A stretch of DNA of 64,000 nucleotides from Bradyrhizobium sp. CSA112 (GTDB lineage Bacteria > Pseudomonadota > Alphaproteobacteria > Rhizobiales > Xanthobacteraceae), in the NCBI RefSeq assembly GCF_029051645.1, contig NZ_JAACFS010000041.1:1-64000 (forward strand), read 5' to 3'. The first letter of the stretch is position 1, and the number at the start of each line of letters is the position of its first letter. The notes under the pieces were generated by a model. The model ran no database searches and was not told the origin of the DNA. It worked only from the letters and a program-made list of their open reading frames with translations. Of the stretch, positions 60,593-64,000 are shown piece after piece. A program made the position numbers and the translations under genes.

Positions 60593-62335
60593 CTACGACG
60601 CAGCGGCGCTCTTTCCCTTCTGCAGCGCGAATCGATCGCCGTCACGGGCGAGCACGATGTTGCGCTGGTGGAAGGCATCGAGCGTCGAGCGATGGCCGAT
60701 CGAGACGATGGTGGTCGCCGGCAATTTCTTCTCGAGCAGTCGATATAGTGCTGCTTCCGAAGGTTCGTCGAGCGACGCCGTCGCCTCGTCCAGGAACAAA
60801 TACTGCGGCGTGTGCAGCAGCGCGCGGGTCAGTCCGAGACGCTGCTGTTCGCCGAGCGAGAGCGTCCGGTTCCAGTGCCCATGTTCGCCGAGTTGCGATG
60901 CGAGCCTCGGCAATCCCACCTGCTCGAGCGCGTCGGCGATTTGAGCGTCGGTGAATGTCCCTTCCTTGGCGGGGTACTCGATTGCGCCTCGCAGCGATCC
61001 GGTCGGGAAATACGGTCGCTGCGGCAGCATCATCATTGTTGCTCCGGCCGGAATCGTGATGGAGCCGGTCCCGAATGGCCAGATGCCGGCAATGGCGCGG
61101 AACAGCGTCGATTTGCCGGAGCCGGAGGGACCCGTCATCAGCGTGCGCTCGCCCTTGCGTAAACTCAGTCCACTCGCGTTCACCAGCGGCGTTCCGTTCG
61201 GCAATCGCAGCACCAGCCCCTTGAGATCGATGGCGCCGTCGCCTGCCTCGGTGACGTGAATTCGGTCATCGCGGGTGGCGAGTTCGCGCGCTGCCACGAT
61301 GCCCGCCTCGAACCCGTCGAGACGGTTAACCACCGCCTGCCACTCGGCCAGTTGGCGGTAGATGGTGATGAAGAACGAAAGCGCGCCCTGAACGTTCGAA
61401 AACGCCGACGCGGTTTGCATCATGCCGCCGAGTTGGATCTTCTCCGCGAAGTAGGCCGGTGCCACCAGCACATAGGGAAAGATCACTGAAGCCTGATTGT
61501 AGCTCGCCGTAAACGCCGTTATTTTCTTGGTCCGGTTCATGATGGCTAGCCAGTTTTCAACAACACGTCCGAAGCGAACCATAAGGCGCTCGCGCTCGGC
61601 CTGCTCGCCGTCCAGCAGCGCGATCTGTTCCGAGTTTTCCCGCACGCGCACCAGGTTGAAACGAAAATCCGCTTCGTATTGCTGCTGTCGGAAATCGATG
61701 CCGACCAGCGGCCAGCCGATCAGATGGGTCAGGATGGTGCCGAGTATCGAATAGATCAGCGCGCCCCAGACCAAGTAGCCGGGGATCGGATAATCCTGAC
61801 CGAACATGTGCAGCGGCGCGGCATTCGAAAGGCCCCACAGGATCGTGACAAACGACGCGATCGTGACGATCGAGCTTAGCAAACCGACTCCGATGTTGAG
61901 CGTGCGATCGACGAACAGCTTGACGTCGTCGGTCATGCGTTGGTCGGGGTTGTCTGCGGCGTCGCCCTGAAGCTGCATCCGGTAGTGGTTGGCCTGATGC
62001 AGCCAGTCGCTGAGATATTGCGCGGTCATCCAGCGACGCCAACGGATCTGCAGCCATTGATTGAGATAGAGCTGGTAGACCGCCAGCACGATAAAAACGG
62101 TCGCTAGCACGCTGAAATAGATGATCTCGCTGACGAAGTTGTCCCAGTTTCGATCCTGCAGCGCGTTGTAGAAGCGGGCGTTCCACTGATTGAGCAGGAC
62201 GTTGATGCCGACGATTGCAAGCTCAATGGCGATCACGGCGGCAAGCAGCCCGCGGCCGGCCCATTTGTCCTCGGAGCTGAAGTAGGGGGCGGCGATGCGC
62301 CATACCGTGGTGAGCTTCGGGCGGATGTTGTTCAC
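60593..62335 (-). CDS. SbmA/BacA-like ABC transporter (fused permease-ATPase, BclA-type)
   Basis: This 580-residue protein has an N-terminal SbmA/BacA-type membrane domain (about residues 1-330, with NQWNARFYNALQDRNWDNF and WLHQANHYRMQL) fused to an ABC ATPase: Walker A GPSGSGKST near residue 425, signature LSLGEQQR near residue 505, Walker B YLFLDEATA, and H-loop SIGHR. This is the domain order of BclA, which in some Bradyrhizobium imports nodule cysteine-rich peptides, and of E. coli YddA-like transporters. The nucleotide site is complete. A peptide role is inferred. The gene is monocistronic. Confidence 0.85.
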   Translation of the reverse strand: MNNIRPKLTTVWRIAAPYFSSEDKWAGRGLLAAVIAIELAIVGINVLLNQWNARFYNALQDRNWDNFVSEIIYFSVLATVFIVLAVYQLYLNQWLQIRWRRWMTAQYLSDWLHQANHYRMQLQGDAADNPDQRMTDDVKLFVDRTLNIGVGLLSSIVTIASFVTILWGLSNAAPLHMFGQDYPIPGYLVWGALIYSILGTILTHLIGWPLVGIDFRQQQYEADFRFNLVRVRENSEQIALLDGEQAERERLMVRFGRVVENWLAIMNRTKKITAFTASYNQASVIFPYVLVAPAYFAEKIQLGGMMQTASAFSNVQGALSFFITIYRQLAEWQAVVNRLDGFEAGIVAARELATRDDRIHVTEAGDGAIDLKGLVLRLPNGTPLVNASGLSLRKGERTLMTGPSGSGKSTLFRAIAGIWPFGTGSITIPAGATMMMLPQRPYFPTGSLRGAIEYPAKEGTFTDAQIADALEQVGLPRLASQLGEHGHWNRTLSLGEQQRLGLTRALLHTPQYLFLDEATASLDEPSEAALYRLLEKKLPATTIVSIGHRSTLDAFHQRNIVLARDGDRFALQKGKSAAAS

Positions 62336-62631
62336 AGATCACCGTCTCCGGAAAATGGGGCTTAAGGCCCTGACGACATTGAGGAATTAGGGTCTACTAC
62401 GAAGGTTATGGAATTGCCTGCATGCGGCGACTTGTCGCAACCCTCAGCTAGACCCTACCATGGCTGCGACGGCGAGGGGCGGCGGCCATCGAACTTCGCG
62501 AGGTTGTGAGCGTTGGCGCGCATTAATGCAGCCCAACCTCGTCCTGCAAGGTTGTTCCCGCAAATCGCTCAACCCGCGCCCGGCCCTCCACGCTGCCGGG
62601 CAAGCCAATAACAAAATGTGGGAGAACCGCA

Positions 62632-64000
62632 ATGTGGGACCAACACTATAATCCGCTTGGCAACACGGCATTGTCGACGATCGCCGCTGCCATGCCTGTT
62701 GTCACGCTGCTGGTGCTGATCGCCAGCGGCAAGGTCAAGGCGCATCTGGCGGCCATCATCGCGCTGATCGTTGCCAATGTGATCACCATCGGCATTTTCA
62801 CGATGCCTGCGAACATGTCGATCCGCGCCTCGCTGCTCGGCGTCGTAGTCGGCTTTTTCCCGATCGGCTGGATCGTGCTCAACGTTATCTTTCTCTACCG
62901 CATCACGGTCGAGACCGGACGGTTCGAACTCCTGCAACGCGCGATCGGCGGCGTCACCACCGACCGCCGCCTGCAACTGCTTCTGATCGCGTTCGCCTTC
63001 GGCGCCTTCTTCGAAGGTGCGTCGGGCTTCGGCACACCGGTTGCGATCACCGGCGCGATCCTGATCGGGCTCGGCTTCTCGCCGCTTGCGGCTTCCGGCC
63101 TTTCGCTGATCGCCAACACCGCGCCCGTCGCCTACGGCGCGCTGGGCACCCCGATCCAGGGGCTGGCGTCCGTGACCGGCCTCGATCCCTATGTCCTCGG
63201 CGCCATGGTCGGCCGGCAATTGCCGTTCTTCTCGCTGATCGTGCCGTTCTGGTTGATCTGGGCCTTTGCCGGCTGGCGCGGCATGACGGCGATCTGGCCC
63301 GCGATTCTCGTCACCGGCGTCTCCTTCGCTGTCCCGCAATTCGTGATCTCGAACTTCATCAACCCGTGGATCGTCGATATCGGGGCGTCGCTAATCTCGA
63401 TGGGCTGCCTGATCCTGTTCCTCAAGGTCTGGCAGCCCCGCGAACTTTGGCTGTCCCCGGCACTGCGCGGAAAAGATGAATCGGCGGCAACCATGGCGCC
63501 GGCCAAGCCGCTCAATACGGCCAAGCTCAGCCAGGTGCAGCTTTGGAGCGCGCTGCTGCCGTGGATCATCGTCTGCGTCGTAATGCTGATCTGGGGCAGC
63601 GGCTCGTTCAAGAATTGGGCGAACTCGATCTTCGTCTGGAAGTATCAGGTGCCTGAGCTGCACAACCTGATCAACAAGGTGCCACCGGTGGCCGCAAAAC
63701 CGACGCCCGAGGCCGCGCTGTTCGAGTTCACCTATTTGTCCTTTACCGGGACCGGCATGCTGATCGCCGCTATCATTTCCGGCCTGTTGATGGGCTTCTC
63801 GCCCGCGAAGATGATCGCCGAATATGGCCACACCGTCAGGCTGTGCGCGATCTCGCTGGTCACAATCTCGGCGATGCTTGCCATCGGCACGCTCACGCGG
63901 CTCTCCGGCGTGGACGCCACGCTCGGCCTCGCCTTCGCCGCGACCGGCGTACTGTATCCCTTCTTCGGCACGCTGCTCGGCTGGCTCGGCGTGGCGCTGA
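62632..64000 (+). CDS. lldP: L-lactate permease, 3' end outside the window
   Basis: The ATG at 62632 follows GGGAGAAC and starts MWDQHYNPLGNTALSTIAAAMPV. The 456 residues visible span about ten membrane segments. They carry LctP family motifs AFGAFFEGASGFGTPVAI and NTAPVAYGALGTPIQGLA. These symporters import L-lactate, D-lactate or glycolate with protons. The gene is cut by the window end. With glcDEF 5 kb upstream, it may supply glycolate to glycolate oxidase. Confidence 0.9.
   Translation, partial: MWDQHYNPLGNTALSTIAAAMPVVTLLVLIASGKVKAHLAAIIALIVANVITIGIFTMPANMSIRASLLGVVVGFFPIGWIVLNVIFLYRITVETGRFELLQRAIGGVTTDRRLQLLLIAFAFGAFFEGASGFGTPVAITGAILIGLGFSPLAASGLSLIANTAPVAYGALGTPIQGLASVTGLDPYVLGAMVGRQLPFFSLIVPFWLIWAFAGWRGMTAIWPAILVTGVSFAVPQFVISNFINPWIVDIGASLISMGCLILFLKVWQPRELWLSPALRGKDESAATMAPAKPLNTAKLSQVQLWSALLPWIIVCVVMLIWGSGSFKNWANSIFVWKYQVPELHNLINKVPPVAAKPTPEAALFEFTYLSFTGTGMLIAAIISGLLMGFSPAKMIAEYGHTVRLCAISLVTISAMLAIGTLTRLSGVDATLGLAFAATGVLYPFFGTLLGWLGVAL

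Noticed and set aside
1..64000. CRISPR array, tRNA or rRNA genes, prophage or insertion sequences
   Set aside because: I scanned the intergenic regions by eye for regularly spaced direct repeats, cloverleaf-like sequence, and integrase/transposase motifs and saw none. The only repeats are the palindromic families listed.

Overview
The window is high-GC DNA whose gene content and intergenic repeats point to an alphaproteobacterium of the Bradyrhizobium/Nitrobacteraceae type. It has many orphan Bug-family solute receptors, a D-tartrate dehydratase very like the characterised Bradyrhizobium enzyme, a BacA-like ABC exporter, TorF-type porin and Cys-free L36, and palindromic repeats between genes. 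It reads as ordinary chromosome rich in catabolic and transport genes. I see no phage, integrase, transposase, CRISPR array, tRNA or rRNA.

Layout. 0-5 kb: a GFA-fold protein, a secreted peptidoglycan-binding protein, and a tartrate module (tarD plus an orphan Bug receptor, with a divergent LysR gene and a palindromic operator). 5-10 kb: a ThDP-dependent decarboxylase, a flavin monooxygenase and an M20 peptidase. 10-20.6 kb: a probable D-amino-acid/organic-acid locus. A frameshifted dadA-like gene and tctCBA run leftward; a HypT-like LysR gene, a glutamate/aspartate-type ABC importer and a D-amino-acid aminotransferase run rightward. Three copies of a 15-bp palindrome lie in the divergent promoter. 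20.7-26.7 kb: secreted cupin and AhpD-like pair, a serine beta-lactamase-like hydrolase with an acyltransferase, a Bug-receptor remnant, a LuxR regulator and a secreted amidase. 27-30.2 kb: a three-gene catabolic operon (Ldh-type dehydrogenase, flavin monooxygenase, FAH-type hydrolase). 30.6-34.7 kb: a 1362-residue c-di-GMP protein with five GAF units, each exactly 546 bp, ahead of GGDEF and EAL domains.

34.7-41 kb: small hypothetical genes, a cupin, a DUF1080 protein, galE, and a decayed polysaccharide region (a WecG-type glycosyltransferase tail and a glycoside-hydrolase tail) beside an intact GT2 glycosyltransferase. 41-49.4 kb: wrbA, pirin and LysR, a third Bug receptor, YbaK, a haloacid dehalogenase, a dienelactone-hydrolase pseudogene, an amidohydrolase and two MaoC-type hydratase subunits. 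49.5-53.5 kb: rpmJ with a clear sigma-70 promoter, a TPR protein, small secreted proteins, an alpha/beta hydrolase and cytochrome c. 53.7-64 kb: glycolate oxidase glcDEF, a histone H1-like lysine-rich protein with a strong terminator, a TorF porin, an HPP membrane protein, a BacA/BclA-like ABC transporter and an L-lactate permease cut by the window end.

Themes: uptake and oxidation of small organic acids (tartrate, glycolate, lactate, D-amino acids), much local LysR control, and repeated gene decay (dadA, the dienelactone hydrolase, a Bug receptor, two polysaccharide genes). At least eight long palindromic repeat families sit almost only in 3' intergenic gaps. Start sites were chosen by Shine-Dalgarno context; functional calls rest on motifs read by eye, not on database searches.
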